Source: Candidatus Poribacteria bacterium (GTDB taxonomy: Bacteria; Poribacteria; WGA-4E; UBA9662). Taken from it: a stretch of DNA of 64,000 nucleotides. The stretch spans positions 1-64,000 of the forward strand of contig PAQF01000034.1 in assembly GCA_002709695.1 (NCBI GenBank). Direction: 5' to 3'. This document shows, piece after piece, positions 1 through 10,214 of this stretch (positions within the stretch are counted from its first letter, which is position 1; every line of letters starts with the position of its first letter). The notes below the pieces were generated by a model. That model was not told where the DNA came from, searched no databases, and worked only from the letters and a program-made list of their open reading frames with translations. Both the position numbers and the translations under genes were made by a program.

Positions 1-1230
1 GCAATCTCATTGCTGATTTCTTCTCGTCTATAGCGGATAAAGCTACCGATTCCCCTTTTGCTTTGCCTTCCAAGGTTTTAACCTTGAGTAAGCATTTTCT
101 AATGCGAAATTATGTAGGGTTGGAGCAAGGCTTCCAGCTGTTCGATTTGAGCTAGTATTTCATTTTCCTTCCAATGTTTGGCTAGTATTTCTCTCAAAGT
201 TCTCTCATAACGTTGGCGACAGGATTCGATTTGGTAGAGTCGATATGCAATTAAGCCTTGTATTTTAACAGACATGGGTGGAAGTTTGTCATATTGACGT
301 TTCCCGTGGAATTTGCTAAATCCTTGATCCGCCCCCAAGGGATAAAGTGAAATCTATCTGCCTTGGATTGAGATAAATGAAGAAGTTATTTTCGTTACCA
401 GTGTATCCGTCCCAAAGACCCAGCAAGCTCTCCATAACCCAAAAGGTATAAAAAGAATCCAGATCAACCAATTGGCCAATAGCTGTTTCTATATTTTTAT
501 TTTCTAAAACTTCTATTAGTTGCTGAATCTTCTGGCGACCAACTTGATCTGAACCCAGTTTGTGTTCGAAACTGCTAACCCAACCTAGTCGAAAGTCAAT
601 CAATGAGCCTTCATATAAGATGCCGTTATGGTTGCCGAATGATCGCTTCAAGAACGGCTTGTGTATTCTTTCCACGTGAGAGTATATACCTAAGCTTTGG
701 CCGTTAACTGTTAAGTGAGCATAGGCACAACGAGGGGCTGGAGAACCTGCTCGATTAAACAGGTCATAGCTCATAAGCTGGTTCATTAAACTGTTATCTT
801 GCTGGTTGTTATTGAAGGTTAAATTAGTTATGCTATCGATTTTACTTTTTTTGTTGAGGTAGTTGAGTTTGACTTTCAGTGGAGGCCGGGTGCTACTTAA
901 TGAACCCAACAAACCTTTTTTGCGAATACCAACCCGAGGGAAAGTAACACCATCAATTGTGACCTCAGCCTCTACATAGGTAAAAGGATTTTCTGGGGGG
1001 CCGTCTTTTCGCTTTAGGGTCAAAACTGTATTGAAATCCCGCACTTGAGAGCAAATGGTTGCCCAATCGTTTGGATCGACCGTAATCTGTACATTCAACA
1101 CACGGTCAACGGGGAAGATATCATTTGCATTGAAGATCTTAGCAGAAACTATATTTAGGTCCATTAAAAGAGAGAGTAATGCTACTAATCCGATATTTAT
1201 TTTCAAGTGATTAACTCCATTTCCATACAT
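1..1230 (-). pseudogene. CotH-family protein, frameshifted, runs off window start
   Basis: The gene reads leftward from 1230. Its first ~285 codons give a signal-peptide-like start (hydrophobic stretch ending NIVSA) and a CotH-type body: an imperfect-motif N-terminal segment, then PRVGIRKKG, LTFNNNQQDNSLMNQ and the kinase-like NNFFIYLNP region. CotH proteins are spore-coat or exported kinase-like proteins. At 361-366 and again in the C-run at 332-336 one base is missing. Restoring both gives a continuous family-like segment (FHFIPWGADQGFSKF) that joins the upstream frame to the frame of 99-338. Past codon 'PYIISH' (99) a stop follows, yet another frame at 1-50 encodes FIRYRREEISNEI, a typical CotH C-terminus, so more indels exist. 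The gene is therefore a decayed pseudogene or carries homopolymer errors. The family call is firm and function is presumably lost. Confidence 0.8.
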
Positions 1231-1463
1231 CCGTTGTTAGTTCGATACCACTAACTTCAATTCAGCTTTGGCATTGGTGTTACGCTACCAATTGGCAATT
1301 CTCAAGCCAGTGCCGTATCGAAGAACGTCTTTGGATTTCTTTCATAGGCTAATACAATGTTCTCAGGGAAGTGTTTCAATAGATCAACAGATTTAATTAT
1401 ATTTTTACTAGAATCATAGGACTAATTGTTATGGAGAAAACCGATTTGTATCAATTCCAAAAG

Positions 1464-1661
1464 TTATTTCCTACAAGTGGTCAACTCAAGTCTCAGCTGG
1501 TATAGACCGTTCGTTGGGAAGAAATCTTCTCCCTGAATCAGGATTTTTTTAACACTCCTTTCCTCCAAATCAATAGGCCCCAATTTCTGGTGTCCCTCTT
1601 GCTCCAAAGTTCCGTATGCCCGAAACGGTATAAGAATGGTTATCTCAAGGCAGTTAACCAA
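1464..1661 (-). pseudogene. short coding remnant, unrecognised
   Basis: A 65-codon open frame with protein-like composition (KLGPIDLEERSVKKILIQGE, then FFPTNGLYQLRLEL). It begins only at a TTG, has no ribosome binding site, and is closed by a stop a few codons upstream. The text looks like the interior of a longer beta-rich domain, so it may be what is left of a gene between the CotH pseudogene and the PhyH gene. I cannot name the family. Confidence 0.25.
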
Positions 1662-1692
1662 CCAAACGAATATTTAGAAACTTGGGTGCTAA

Positions 1693-2565
1693 TTACCAAG
1701 TTCTATTTTCCTGCGAATATTGATGGTTCCCGGAAGGTCCTCCACCAATAGCCCAAGTCCCACGAAAAAGTGATTGGCGTTTCAACGGCATGGTTTTGAT
1801 CTTTTCATGACTAAGGTTCAGCTTATGCCATTGAGCCCATACGGAATTGTAACAGTTAAATACTGCACATCGAGGATTTTTGGGATTGGTCCAGTCGTTG
1901 GCTGCATGGATCAAACTTTCAGTGAAAATAACCACGGACCCTGCGGGGCAACTATATTCGGACATAGCCTCTCGCATACTACTTTCCCAAGGAGATTCGC
2001 TAATATTTGGCCGAAACGGGTCTGGCCCACCATAGTTAAAAAAAGACTTGTGAGAACCACTAAGAAACGAAGTTCCACCTTGCCCCGCTTTTACTTCTTC
2101 AAGTTCCCATACAACCCGGGTTAAGCCAGAGAATATCTTTTCTCCGGCTACTTGGTATCGCATGGGATTAGCCTGCTGTGGAGGACGTACAACGTGTGGT
2201 AGCCCCATGTCTCCTCGTTCCAATTTACTCCATCCAGGAGGCCGAATAGTGGTGAAGGAGCCTTCACATCGGAAACTGTAGCAGTCATCTCGTACGAAAG
2301 GCTCTTCAGAAAGAATTTCGGATAGGATTCCCACGATTGCAGGATGATCCAGAAGCCTTTGCAAAGCTCCATCATAACTCTGCTTGGCACCAGCATAAAC
2401 TTCAGATCTCATTTCTTTAGTCTCTGTTGTTGATAGTACAGAGGGTAGCAAAATCCATCCGTGAAGGTCGAAAAAAAACTTTTGTTCATCGGTCATTGGA
2501 ATTGCTTTATCAGCAGTTTGCATACTTTTGGTTTCAATCGGTGTTTTTGATTCTGACTTTGCCAT
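1693..2565 (-). CDS. phytanoyl-CoA dioxygenase (PhyH)-like protein
   Basis: A 290-residue member of the PhyH superfamily of Fe(II)/2-oxoglutarate oxygenases. The start at 2565 is chosen because AGGAAGG lies 4 bases upstream; the open frame extends further but has no such site. The N-terminal EQKFFFDLHGWILLPSVLS is the usual 'D-G-x-x-x-x-x-x-L' opening. The core GGTSFLSGSHKSFF (about 163-176) and the distal IHAAND (His220) match the family. The usual proximal H-x-D/E iron motif is not evident: around His124 the text is PHVVRPP. It may use different ligands or be non-catalytic. It is unlike the two PhyH genes at 5.4-7.9 kb and belongs to another subgroup. Substrate unknown. Confidence 0.85.
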   Translation of the reverse strand: MAKSESKTPIETKSMQTADKAIPMTDEQKFFFDLHGWILLPSVLSTTETKEMRSEVYAGAKQSYDGALQRLLDHPAIVGILSEILSEEPFVRDDCYSFRCEGSFTTIRPPGWSKLERGDMGLPHVVRPPQQANPMRYQVAGEKIFSGLTRVVWELEEVKAGQGGTSFLSGSHKSFFNYGGPDPFRPNISESPWESSMREAMSEYSCPAGSVVIFTESLIHAANDWTNPKNPRCAVFNCYNSVWAQWHKLNLSHEKIKTMPLKRQSLFRGTWAIGGGPSGNHQYSQENRTW

Positions 2566-2964
2566 TTTCCTTCCTAAAGTGGTCTGCTGAATAAGCACTG
2601 GCATAATCACACTCATCTCGTCAGTGTTTAGTAAGACAGCCCAACTCATAAAATTGATTTGAGATCAATTCTATCATAACATGATTTTGAAATTATTAGC
2701 GCGAAAACAAAGACAGAATTAAAAAGCCCTTGTACAGATAAGTCCAATTCCCATTGACTAAAGTATACTCATAGTTCCTTTCACAAATTACTTTACTAAA
2801 GACCTGTTTAAGCAAAAGCTAGATGTTATCGTTAAGAGATGATTTTTTTGTGCTGCGGTTACAATTACTGATTAGTTCAAGAACAGGTTTTAGCCTGTAA
2901 TTATCAGAGGAGCTTGGAAATCGGGTTAGGCATTTATCTGTAAGGGATTTTGAAATTTGGGTAT
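2566..2964. other. intergenic, no gene seen
   Basis: About 400 AT-rich bases between two leftward genes. It should hold the promoter of the PhyH gene and the 3' end of nothing obvious. I found no convincing hairpin, RNA gene or coding frame. Confidence 0.5.
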
Positions 2965-4959
2965 CTAATGGGGGGTACCTATGACAGACGTGGAACCTAT
3001 TAATCTTATGGTCCCGCCCTGAGGAACTATGAATACGCGAGCAACGTCTGATTCCTCACTTGGATGTTGCGTGTCAGATGTGATCGAAGGAATGTAGGGC
3101 AAACCTTCCATTCTCCATGTTTTAAAGGATTTTTCATAGACCATATCCACATAATTTTCATCGCTCCAGTATTGATAGTACCATTGGTTTTGTCCTTGTG
3201 TACTACTGAAACCTTTTGAGGCTTGGTAGGTTGTGCCATCCTCATATTTTATTGTTGGGTTCCAAAAGGTTGTATCGAAACTAAATCCTTTGTTCATGTT
3301 AACTTGGAAATAGAGTCTGTCACCCAAGCTAACGTCGACCGTGAAATCATGTGGTCGCTTATCCTCACTGTCCCTACTAAATTCCCAACCGTCTTTTGGC
3401 CAAATTTGTTGGTCGTTTTTTAAAATCTTCAGTTGGACACCATCCCCAACTTTTTTCCTCCCGCTATATAAAACATGACGCTCATTAGTGGAAGCAAATA
3501 TGTACTTGATAAGAGGCGATGACTTTTGAGTTACACGTTTTAATCGTATTTCTTTGTCGAGTTTAAGGTTCAAATCGTGTTGTTCCTTCAAGTGTCCAGT
3601 CCAGGTGAGAAGCTTTGTTTTTTCCACACTTAAACTGTTCGCCATGCATATTAGGAAAACGGCGTATACTGCGTAATTTTCGAATAATTTGGATTGGTTC
3701 CAATACCTGAGAAGTGAGAGGATAAGCACGAAGCTAATAGCTAGAATGAGTGCTACACTTTGATAATAATATCCGCCTCTCCAAATATCGGGCCAAGCAA
3801 GCGGATTGTGACGCAAAAACAAAAGCATAGTCATTAGTACGCAGAAGGTTAAGCTGGTTACAAGTATTGTCGCCAACGAACTTATATCCATTAAACTTTG
3901 TTTGGAATTTTTGCTAATGTTAGCAGAATCATCCGTAGTTCCCTTGCGGCATAACAGAACTAGTAAAATGTACGAAACTACTGCGGCTAGCCATGAAACC
4001 GGGTTTCCATCCAAGATATTCCCAAAGACCATCTGAATTTGCAACATTACCAATTTAAAACCAGTCCAAAGACCTATAACATAGGATAATGGATCTATTT
4101 TCATAAAAAAGCTTAAGGACGACCAACCGTGATCTGGATAACTTCCTCTCATACTCTTAATGATATAAGGACATAAACTATAATCCCAATAAAGATAAAA
4201 ACAGAAAGCTGATACCAAAGCTGAGGCAAACAATAGAAAATCCGATCTAGGGGATTTGTAAAATAGGCGAATAAATGCTATTACAAGGCTTAAACCAGTT
4301 AACCATAATCCGATAAGAACGCCCTGCTTATCCGTGATATACGACAAGAAGATACCTAGAAACAATAAAACATATAGAGCTATATTTTTCTGCTTAATGG
4401 ACCGTTTGAGATTTCTGATTAAAAATAGTATCCAAAGGGAAGTCCAAAACGCTATGACGGTCTTACCACATCTGAAGTATACTTTTTGCATAACAAGCAT
4501 CTGCGTTGAAAAAGGAAAGAGCATTGCCAATACTAAACAAGATTTTCGTGAAAATCCACTCAGTAATTCTCTTGTGATGAAGTAGAGCACAATTCCAGTT
4601 AGAATAACAAATATTATTTGCGTGATACTGCGGAAACCGTATGAAAAGATGGGAATTTTATTTGCTAGTAAAACCATTTGAGCATCAATATATTCGAATA
4701 CATAACCTAATTCTCTCGCTTGGTAGTTATTCCAATCAGTTTGTGCTGGTTCGAAGAACTTTTTAATCTCCCCTCTAACCCCTTCGCTAGAAGGTTTCCC
4801 GTAAAACATTAGAAAGGATTCAGTTTCATTATGTATCATAGGACGTGTATAGATTATATGAATTCCCCAATTTATTACTAAAATGATTAAGATCAGCTCA
4901 GTTAAGAATTGAGACCTTCGGGTGAATCTTTGTTTTAAATTTTGTATAGTCGTATTCAT
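2965..4959 (-). CDS. polytopic membrane protein, GT-C-like architecture
   Basis: A 664-residue protein with about eleven or twelve predicted membrane helices (first near 18-36, last near 430-445) followed by a soluble C-terminal part of about 210 residues. The N-terminal loop after helix 1 is long and acidic/aromatic (NNYQARELGYVFEYIDAQ), as in GT-C glycosyltransferases and related lipid-linked sugar enzymes, where the first loop carries catalytic acidic residues. No specific family motif is recognised, so glycosyltransfer is only a possibility. It is monocistronic between intergenic stretches on both sides. The length and intact frame argue that it is expressed. Confidence 0.75.
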   Translation of the reverse strand: MNTTIQNLKQRFTRRSQFLTELILIILVINWGIHIIYTRPMIHNETESFLMFYGKPSSEGVRGEIKKFFEPAQTDWNNYQARELGYVFEYIDAQMVLLANKIPIFSYGFRSITQIIFVILTGIVLYFITRELLSGFSRKSCLVLAMLFPFSTQMLVMQKVYFRCGKTVIAFWTSLWILFLIRNLKRSIKQKNIALYVLLFLGIFLSYITDKQGVLIGLWLTGLSLVIAFIRLFYKSPRSDFLLFASALVSAFCFYLYWDYSLCPYIIKSMRGSYPDHGWSSLSFFMKIDPLSYVIGLWTGFKLVMLQIQMVFGNILDGNPVSWLAAVVSYILLVLLCRKGTTDDSANISKNSKQSLMDISSLATILVTSLTFCVLMTMLLFLRHNPLAWPDIWRGGYYYQSVALILAISFVLILSLLRYWNQSKLFENYAVYAVFLICMANSLSVEKTKLLTWTGHLKEQHDLNLKLDKEIRLKRVTQKSSPLIKYIFASTNERHVLYSGRKKVGDGVQLKILKNDQQIWPKDGWEFSRDSEDKRPHDFTVDVSLGDRLYFQVNMNKGFSFDTTFWNPTIKYEDGTTYQASKGFSSTQGQNQWYYQYWSDENYVDMVYEKSFKTWRMEGLPYIPSITSDTQHPSEESDVARVFIVPQGGTIRLIGSTSVIGTPH

Positions 4960-5456
4960 CTAAATCATTTAATCTTAGTAACAGAGCATTGATATTTGCT
5001 TGCTGATGTCTTCTCACAATGAGTAACGATTCTTAGCAAGCTTGGTCAGATTAATAAATACTTACTAGAATGTTCACCCATTTGTTAGTTGAGAAGGCTA
5101 TATAATCAAGCTTATATTTCCACCTTGCTTAGTAGTGCTTAGTTTAGTTTCTTTGCCAAGGTGAACTGGGAATTTAGGTAATGAAACTTTACTTTTGTTT
5201 AATTTGAACAACAGCAGACACATAAATAATTTTATTTGTCGCAAGCTAAGATTTATTTGAATTCACATTGAACACCTATGTATAATGCCTTAAATTATAT
5301 ACCGAAACAGTCAGAAAACAAACCACTAATACGCTTAAATCTGAATTTAGAGAGGCTTGGGAAAAATAATGCAAGGTCTCTAAAGAAGCAGTTCATTTCC
5401 TAGATTACATAATCTATGTATATTATTAGTAAATTCCTTGTATTGTGGAGAACGTT
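4960..5456. other. divergent intergenic region
   Basis: About 500 bases separate the leftward membrane-protein gene and the rightward PhyH gene. A sigma-70-like promoter (5257-5286) faces right. No RNA gene or extra reading frame is supported. Confidence 0.5.
5257..5286 (+). promoter_or_regulatory. candidate sigma-70 promoter for PhyH gene
   Basis: TTGAAT (5257-5262), an 18-base spacer and TATAAT (5281-5286). It would give a leader of roughly 165 bases before the ATG at 5457. Confidence 0.45.
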
Positions 5457-6398
5457 ATGCTTTTAACCGAAAACCAATTAGACGAATTTCATCGAGATGG
5501 TTTTATTCTAGTCGAAGATTTGTTCGATGCTGAAGAAATGACAACAGCCTTAAATGACATGGAACAGATATTTTATGGCAAACCTTACGCGGCGTATTTG
5601 AAAAAGCTAGATGAAACTGGTGAGGTCGATGCTGTAGAACCAACCGTTACCAACGTTGTAGCACATTATGGTGACACAGAATATGGACGTGCGCAATTTC
5701 CAACGGGATTTGACGCTTTAGATCGCTTGATTGAAAACGAAGCATATCTTAATGTTTTTGCCCAATGTCTTGGAACAGATGATGTCAGTTATTGTAATGC
5801 ACATTTGTTTATGCGCTCTGGACCAACTGACGAACGGTGCCCGGAGCACCCTTGGCAAGGTTACCATGCTGATCATGGTACTAACACATTTTTACCATTA
5901 AGTCATGCTGTAGGCTCGTTTGATTATGTCAACAGTGGCGTTTATCTTCATGATGTGCCAGATGATTGTGCTCCTATGCATGTTATCCCTGGATCGCATC
6001 GTCAGGCAGCAGATGTTCTATTGCGTGGAGGACTCGATGACATTCGGAAAGTTCCAGAGTTTGCCGAACCTATACCAACATCAGCGAAAGCTGGCTCTGC
6101 TTTGTTTTATTCCTCATATTTGATACATGCTGCTGTGCCCTTTAAAAATAAACGCAAACAGCGTGCCTTTTGGACATTGTCTATGGCTAGAGGTGACACC
6201 AGTCGTTGGACTAAACTCGCTAATCCCTGGAGTGGCCCAGAACAGCAATTTTTCCAGCCTTTTTGGGAAAAAACGACCCCACGAGTACGTACGCTCTTCG
6301 GATGGCCAAAGGTGGGACATGAATTTTATACAGAGACAACGTTAAAAGGAATATCACATCGTTTCCCAAATATGGATCTTTCACCTTATCAAGTTTAA
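5457..6398 (+). CDS. phytanoyl-CoA dioxygenase family protein
   Basis: A 313-residue Fe(II)/2-oxoglutarate-dependent oxygenase. The ATG at 5457 is preceded by GGAG at 6 bases; an in-frame GTG at 5445 overlaps that site and is disfavoured. The N-terminus TENQLDEFHRDGFILVEDLF is the classic PhyH opening. The metal motif is H137-A-D139 in WQGYHADHGTN, the distal histidine is H224 (IHAAVPF), and the 2-oxoglutarate-anchoring arginine lies in NKRKQRAFW. HVIPGSHRQ is the family 'PGSH' loop. It is followed 471 bases later by a close paralogue. Substrate cannot be read from sequence; these families hydroxylate small molecules or acyl chains. Confidence 0.93.
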   Translation: MLLTENQLDEFHRDGFILVEDLFDAEEMTTALNDMEQIFYGKPYAAYLKKLDETGEVDAVEPTVTNVVAHYGDTEYGRAQFPTGFDALDRLIENEAYLNVFAQCLGTDDVSYCNAHLFMRSGPTDERCPEHPWQGYHADHGTNTFLPLSHAVGSFDYVNSGVYLHDVPDDCAPMHVIPGSHRQAADVLLRGGLDDIRKVPEFAEPIPTSAKAGSALFYSSYLIHAAVPFKNKRKQRAFWTLSMARGDTSRWTKLANPWSGPEQQFFQPFWEKTTPRVRTLFGWPKVGHEFYTETTLKGISHRFPNMDLSPYQV

Positions 6399-6869
6399 TG
6401 TCATACTTTACTTCTTTAATTTGTTCTCAAAATTGTTTCCAATGGCTCTTCTGACCGCAAACTCCATGGATGACACAACCAAGAAGCTTGCGGTGAATTG
6501 TTGATGCTTATTTGTTTCTTTGGAATGAAATTATCTAGCTGGCGGCTACTTGGTACTAGATGCAATGTACTTGTATTGCGTGTCAGTGGAGCTTGGTAAA
6601 AGGCAGTCTTGGCAGTAAAAACTGTGCTAGACTTCCATCCGGGTGTCAACGAGTATCTCCAGTGTAATCATGAACACCACCTTCACAATAATCAACAACT
6701 TCAAGTTTTAGGTTCAGTGGTTTGTTATCTATTGAATAGTTAAACTGAGTTTTTCCCTATGGTTTTAATGTAGATTCCAAATTGGAACCCTGTTAGAATT
6801 TGTTAGTCTTTAAGTTGATTTTTAAAATGTCGAAGTCCTACAGCCATAGTCAAATGGAGCGTCATTGTT
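6399..6869. other. intergenic between PhyH paralogues
   Basis: 471 bases with no supported gene. On the minus strand at 6416-6649 an open frame of 77 codons has protein-like stretches (LTRNTSTLHLVPSSRQLDNF) but no ribosome binding site or recognisable family; it could be a coding remnant. I see no terminator with a clear U-tract. Confidence 0.4.
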
Positions 6870-7871
6870 ATGCCTCTAACTAAAGAGCAAATCGATCAGT
6901 TTCACCAAGATGGATTTATCATTGTAGATGATGTTTTTGACAAGAAGGATGCCGAATCAGCTTTCGTAGAAATGGAAAAAATCTTTTATGGAAAAAGTTT
7001 TGATGAGTATCTGGCCGAATTTGACAAAACTGGAGTAGCAGAACCTGTTGAGCCGAAAACGACTGGTACTGTCTCCCATTATGGAGAGACACAATATGGC
7101 CGTCCTCAGTTTCCAACGGGAATTGAGGCTTTGGATAGGCTGATTGAGAATGATGATTGGCTTGATATGTATGAACAATGTTTAGGAACACAAGACTTGA
7201 GTTACTGTAACGGACATTTATTCCTGCGATCTGGGCCAACCGATAAGAGACATGCCGATCATTCGTGGCAAGGATATCATATTGACAACGCCACAAATAA
7301 TTTTTTGCCCCCACATAGAGAAACAGGTCTCTACCATTACGTAAACTCTAGTATTTATCTTCATGATGTGCCAGATGATTGTGCCCCGATGCAAATTATT
7401 CCTGGTAGTCATCGCCAAATTATGGATTTGTTGCCCAAACTCATTCGTGATGGAAATTGGATTGGTCGTGGAGGCATTAAGGATATTCGGAAAGTTCCTG
7501 AATTCGCTGACCCTGTACCAGCTACGGGCAAGGCTGGAAGTGTTCGTTTCAATAGTTCTTTTGGGGTACATGCTGCGATCCCTTTTGAAAATAAACGAAG
7601 GCAGAGAGGATATTCGACGTTCTCATTTTCTCGAGCGGATACCAGTCCATGGATAAAACTCTCAAACTTATGGCGCGAACAAGAATACTCTGTGCCTTTT
7701 TGGAAAAACACTACTCCGAGAGTTCGGTCTTTATTCGGATGGCCCAAGCCGGGGCATCCGTATTACACGTTTGAAACACTTGATTTGTTGAGTGAATGGT
7801 ATCCAGGAATAGATTTAACTTCGTATCAGGATAAGTTGCAGACAGAAGTGGCAAACAGCATAGATTTGTAG
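6870..7871 (+). CDS. phytanoyl-CoA dioxygenase family protein (paralogue)
   Basis: A 333-residue paralogue of the gene at 5457. Shared features are the opening TKEQIDQFHQDGFIIVDDVF, H137-I-D139 in WQGYHIDNATN (identical spacing), IPGSHRQ, distal H234 (GVHAAIPF) and the arginine in NKRRQRGYS. A 31-base identical stretch encoding IYLHDVPDDCAP is shared with the first copy. The extra length comes from an insertion after PGSHRQ (LLPKLIRDGNWIGRGG) and a longer C-terminal tail. GGAG precedes the ATG by 11 bases, rather far. The pair likely arose by tandem duplication, with different substrates possible because residues lining the pocket differ. Confidence 0.93.
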   Translation: MPLTKEQIDQFHQDGFIIVDDVFDKKDAESAFVEMEKIFYGKSFDEYLAEFDKTGVAEPVEPKTTGTVSHYGETQYGRPQFPTGIEALDRLIENDDWLDMYEQCLGTQDLSYCNGHLFLRSGPTDKRHADHSWQGYHIDNATNNFLPPHRETGLYHYVNSSIYLHDVPDDCAPMQIIPGSHRQIMDLLPKLIRDGNWIGRGGIKDIRKVPEFADPVPATGKAGSVRFNSSFGVHAAIPFENKRRQRGYSTFSFSRADTSPWIKLSNLWREQEYSVPFWKNTTPRVRSLFGWPKPGHPYYTFETLDLLSEWYPGIDLTSYQDKLQTEVANSIDL

Positions 7872-8009
7872 GCAATGTTACTGTACTGCGGATTTTTTTG
7901 ATTCTGATCGTCTCATAGTCTATTTGGAAACATGCTTCCGTGGTTTACTTGGTAATGATTTGTTAATTCTCAAGTATCTTGAGTCAAGAATTTAGAAAGG
8001 AGAACCTGT

Positions 8010-10214
8010 ATGGTTAGAGAACAGTCTGATCTAGAAAAGGAGGAGTTGGCTTCTGAAAAGAGCCTGAATAGCTCACCTTTGGAGTCAGTAAATTCGGGTG
8101 TTGACATGTCTCAAGCTGCGTGTTGGGACGATATACAACAGTGGATAGAAACAAACCTATCCAAACTTGGAACAGCACCATTTTCGTTCGTTTACGATGG
8201 CAAAATTTCAGAGGTGTTTCTATCTGATTGGGATTTTACTGTAACCGAGGTCCCATTAGATGAAAAAAGAACTCAAAGGATCTTGACATACACTGACCCT
8301 CAGACTGGCCTTGAAGTTCGCTGTGAAACTACGATTTTTAAGGATCACCCTGCTGTAGAGTGGGTTTTGAAATTCAAGAATTCTGGGGAATGTGAAACTC
8401 CCATCATTTCAGATATTCAAGCACTAGATACTACAATAACGAATGAGCATAACGAATTTACGCTTCACTATGGATCAGGTGTACAGGAAGGGGTAGCTGC
8501 TGGAGCCGATGATTTTGGGCCGAGAACTCGACCGTTACCACCTAATTCCAACTTTGGTTTCTCTCCACTTCATGGTAGGTCGTCTTGGGGAGAAAGCCTT
8601 CCTTTCTTTAACATTGAGACATCGAAGAAAGGAATTATGGTTGGAATAGGTTGGACAGGTCAATGGTTTGCAAATTTCTCTCGGGACTCACAGTCACTAG
8701 GTGTTTGTGCAGGAATGGAGTTAACACACCTTAAGCTATATCCAGGAGAGGAAATCCGCACTCCAAGAATTCTACTTCTTTTCTGGCAAGGTCACCGAAT
8801 CTTTGGGCAAAATTTGTTGCGACGAATGATACTAGCTCATTACCATCCACAAAGAGAAGGAAAACCATTGACGGTTCCTTTACTGGCGAGCTCTGCTGGA
8901 TTGTATAATGAAGCATTCGAAGCAACTGAACAAAATCAAGTCGAATACGCATCCAAGTTTGCACCACTTGAAGTGGAGTACTTGTGGATGGACGTTGGGT
9001 GGCACGTTACAGTACCTTCTACACACATTGGGCCTGCGGATCCTGAGCGTTTCCCTGATGGGCTTCGACCACTTTCCGATGCACTCAAAAAAATGAATAT
9101 GGGACTTCTGGTCTGGATGGCCCCAGAATACCAAGGTGGTGGTACATGGATGGAACGCGATCATCCTGAGTTATTCCTGACTCTAAAGGATGAAGAAGTT
9201 GCGGATTTACCACCCTTTAAAATACTGAACTTTGGAGATAAGCGAGCACTCGAGATGATTACTGACTACATCTCAGATTTAATCCAAAAAGAAGGCATTG
9301 GCATCTATCGCCAAGATGGTCCCATCGGTGCGAATTTGCGTTACCCCGATCAACGGCCTTATCCACATGGGCAACCCTTGCAATGGTGGCGAGATGCAGA
9401 TGCTCCAGATAGACAGGGTATTATGGAGATTCGCTACATTGAAGGACTATACTGGTTCTGGGATGAACTCCTAAAAAGAAATCCTGGCCTGATTATTGAT
9501 ATGTGTGGAGGTGGAGCAACACGCATTGATTTGGAGGCCATGTCTCGTTGTGTTTACCTCTGGCGTTCGGATCATAATCATCCTGGGTTTGAGCCAAACG
9601 ATTACCAATCACATACCTATGGAATTAGCCAATGGGTACCCTCGACTTCGATTGCCAGCGGGTACCCCGATACTTATTCTTTTCGTAGTTCAATGAACAA
9701 TGGTATATCAGTTGCTTGGAACCCATATCAACCAGAGGTAACGCAACGTTGGCCCTTGGCTTTCCCCGTCAATCAAAAAGAGCCCTATGAACTGGAAATT
9801 GTAGCACGTAATACTGTCGACGATAAGGAAAGAGTAGGTTATGTAGTCAATGAGCCATTTCCTTGGGAAATCGCTGAAAATCTGATTCAGGAATTTAGAC
9901 GTATCAGACATTTGTTCCAGGGAGACTTTTACCCCCTCACGCCATATAGCTTAGATAATGATGTATGGCTGGCCTATCAGTTGCATAAGGAGGATCTCTG
10001 TCAAGGAATGATTCTGGCTTTTCGTCGACCTGAGTGTTCTACTCAGAATTGCAATTTGAAACTATGGGGTGTTTCATCAGATGCTAGTTATGAAATTCAC
10101 TTTGAGGATTGTGGACGTAAACAGGTACTATCAGGCAAAGAAATGATAGACGGGCTTGACATTGTTATAGAATCCCAACCGGGATCTGTGTTGATTACTT
10201 ATCATCAGTGTTAA
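8010..10214 (+). CDS. alpha-galactosidase-like glycoside hydrolase (GH36 type)
   Basis: A 734-residue protein with an N-terminal beta-sandwich, a TIM barrel and a C-terminal beta domain, as in GH36. The barrel carries the expected signatures: VEYLWMDVGWH, GLLVWMAPEYQGGG, the nucleophile strand GIGIYRQDGP (Asp436) and the acid/base strand MCGGGATRIDLEAM followed by LWRSDHNHPG (Asp521). The C-terminal LSGKEMIDGLDIVIE is the GH36 end domain. There is no signal peptide, so it probably acts on imported oligosaccharides in the cytoplasm. AAAGGAGAA sits 7 bases before the ATG. The subfamily differs from classic melibiases (RQD in place of KWD), so the exact sugar is uncertain. A decayed homologue lies at 11.5-12.2 kb. 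Confidence 0.85.
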   Translation: MVREQSDLEKEELASEKSLNSSPLESVNSGVDMSQAACWDDIQQWIETNLSKLGTAPFSFVYDGKISEVFLSDWDFTVTEVPLDEKRTQRILTYTDPQTGLEVRCETTIFKDHPAVEWVLKFKNSGECETPIISDIQALDTTITNEHNEFTLHYGSGVQEGVAAGADDFGPRTRPLPPNSNFGFSPLHGRSSWGESLPFFNIETSKKGIMVGIGWTGQWFANFSRDSQSLGVCAGMELTHLKLYPGEEIRTPRILLLFWQGHRIFGQNLLRRMILAHYHPQREGKPLTVPLLASSAGLYNEAFEATEQNQVEYASKFAPLEVEYLWMDVGWHVTVPSTHIGPADPERFPDGLRPLSDALKKMNMGLLVWMAPEYQGGGTWMERDHPELFLTLKDEEVADLPPFKILNFGDKRALEMITDYISDLIQKEGIGIYRQDGPIGANLRYPDQRPYPHGQPLQWWRDADAPDRQGIMEIRYIEGLYWFWDELLKRNPGLIIDMCGGGATRIDLEAMSRCVYLWRSDHNHPGFEPNDYQSHTYGISQWVPSTSIASGYPDTYSFRSSMNNGISVAWNPYQPEVTQRWPLAFPVNQKEPYELEIVARNTVDDKERVGYVVNEPFPWEIAENLIQEFRRIRHLFQGDFYPLTPYSLDNDVWLAYQLHKEDLCQGMILAFRRPECSTQNCNLKLWGVSSDASYEIHFEDCGRKQVLSGKEMIDGLDIVIESQPGSVLITYHQC

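Noticed and set aside
71-86. 7-bp inverted repeat CAAGGTT-TT-AACCTTG
   Set aside because: Lies within the CotH pseudogene coding debris; likely incidental.
5943-7400. Identical 31-base stretch in the two PhyH genes as a mobile repeat
   Set aside because: It encodes the conserved IYLHDVPDDCAP segment in both paralogues, so shared ancestry and constraint explain it.
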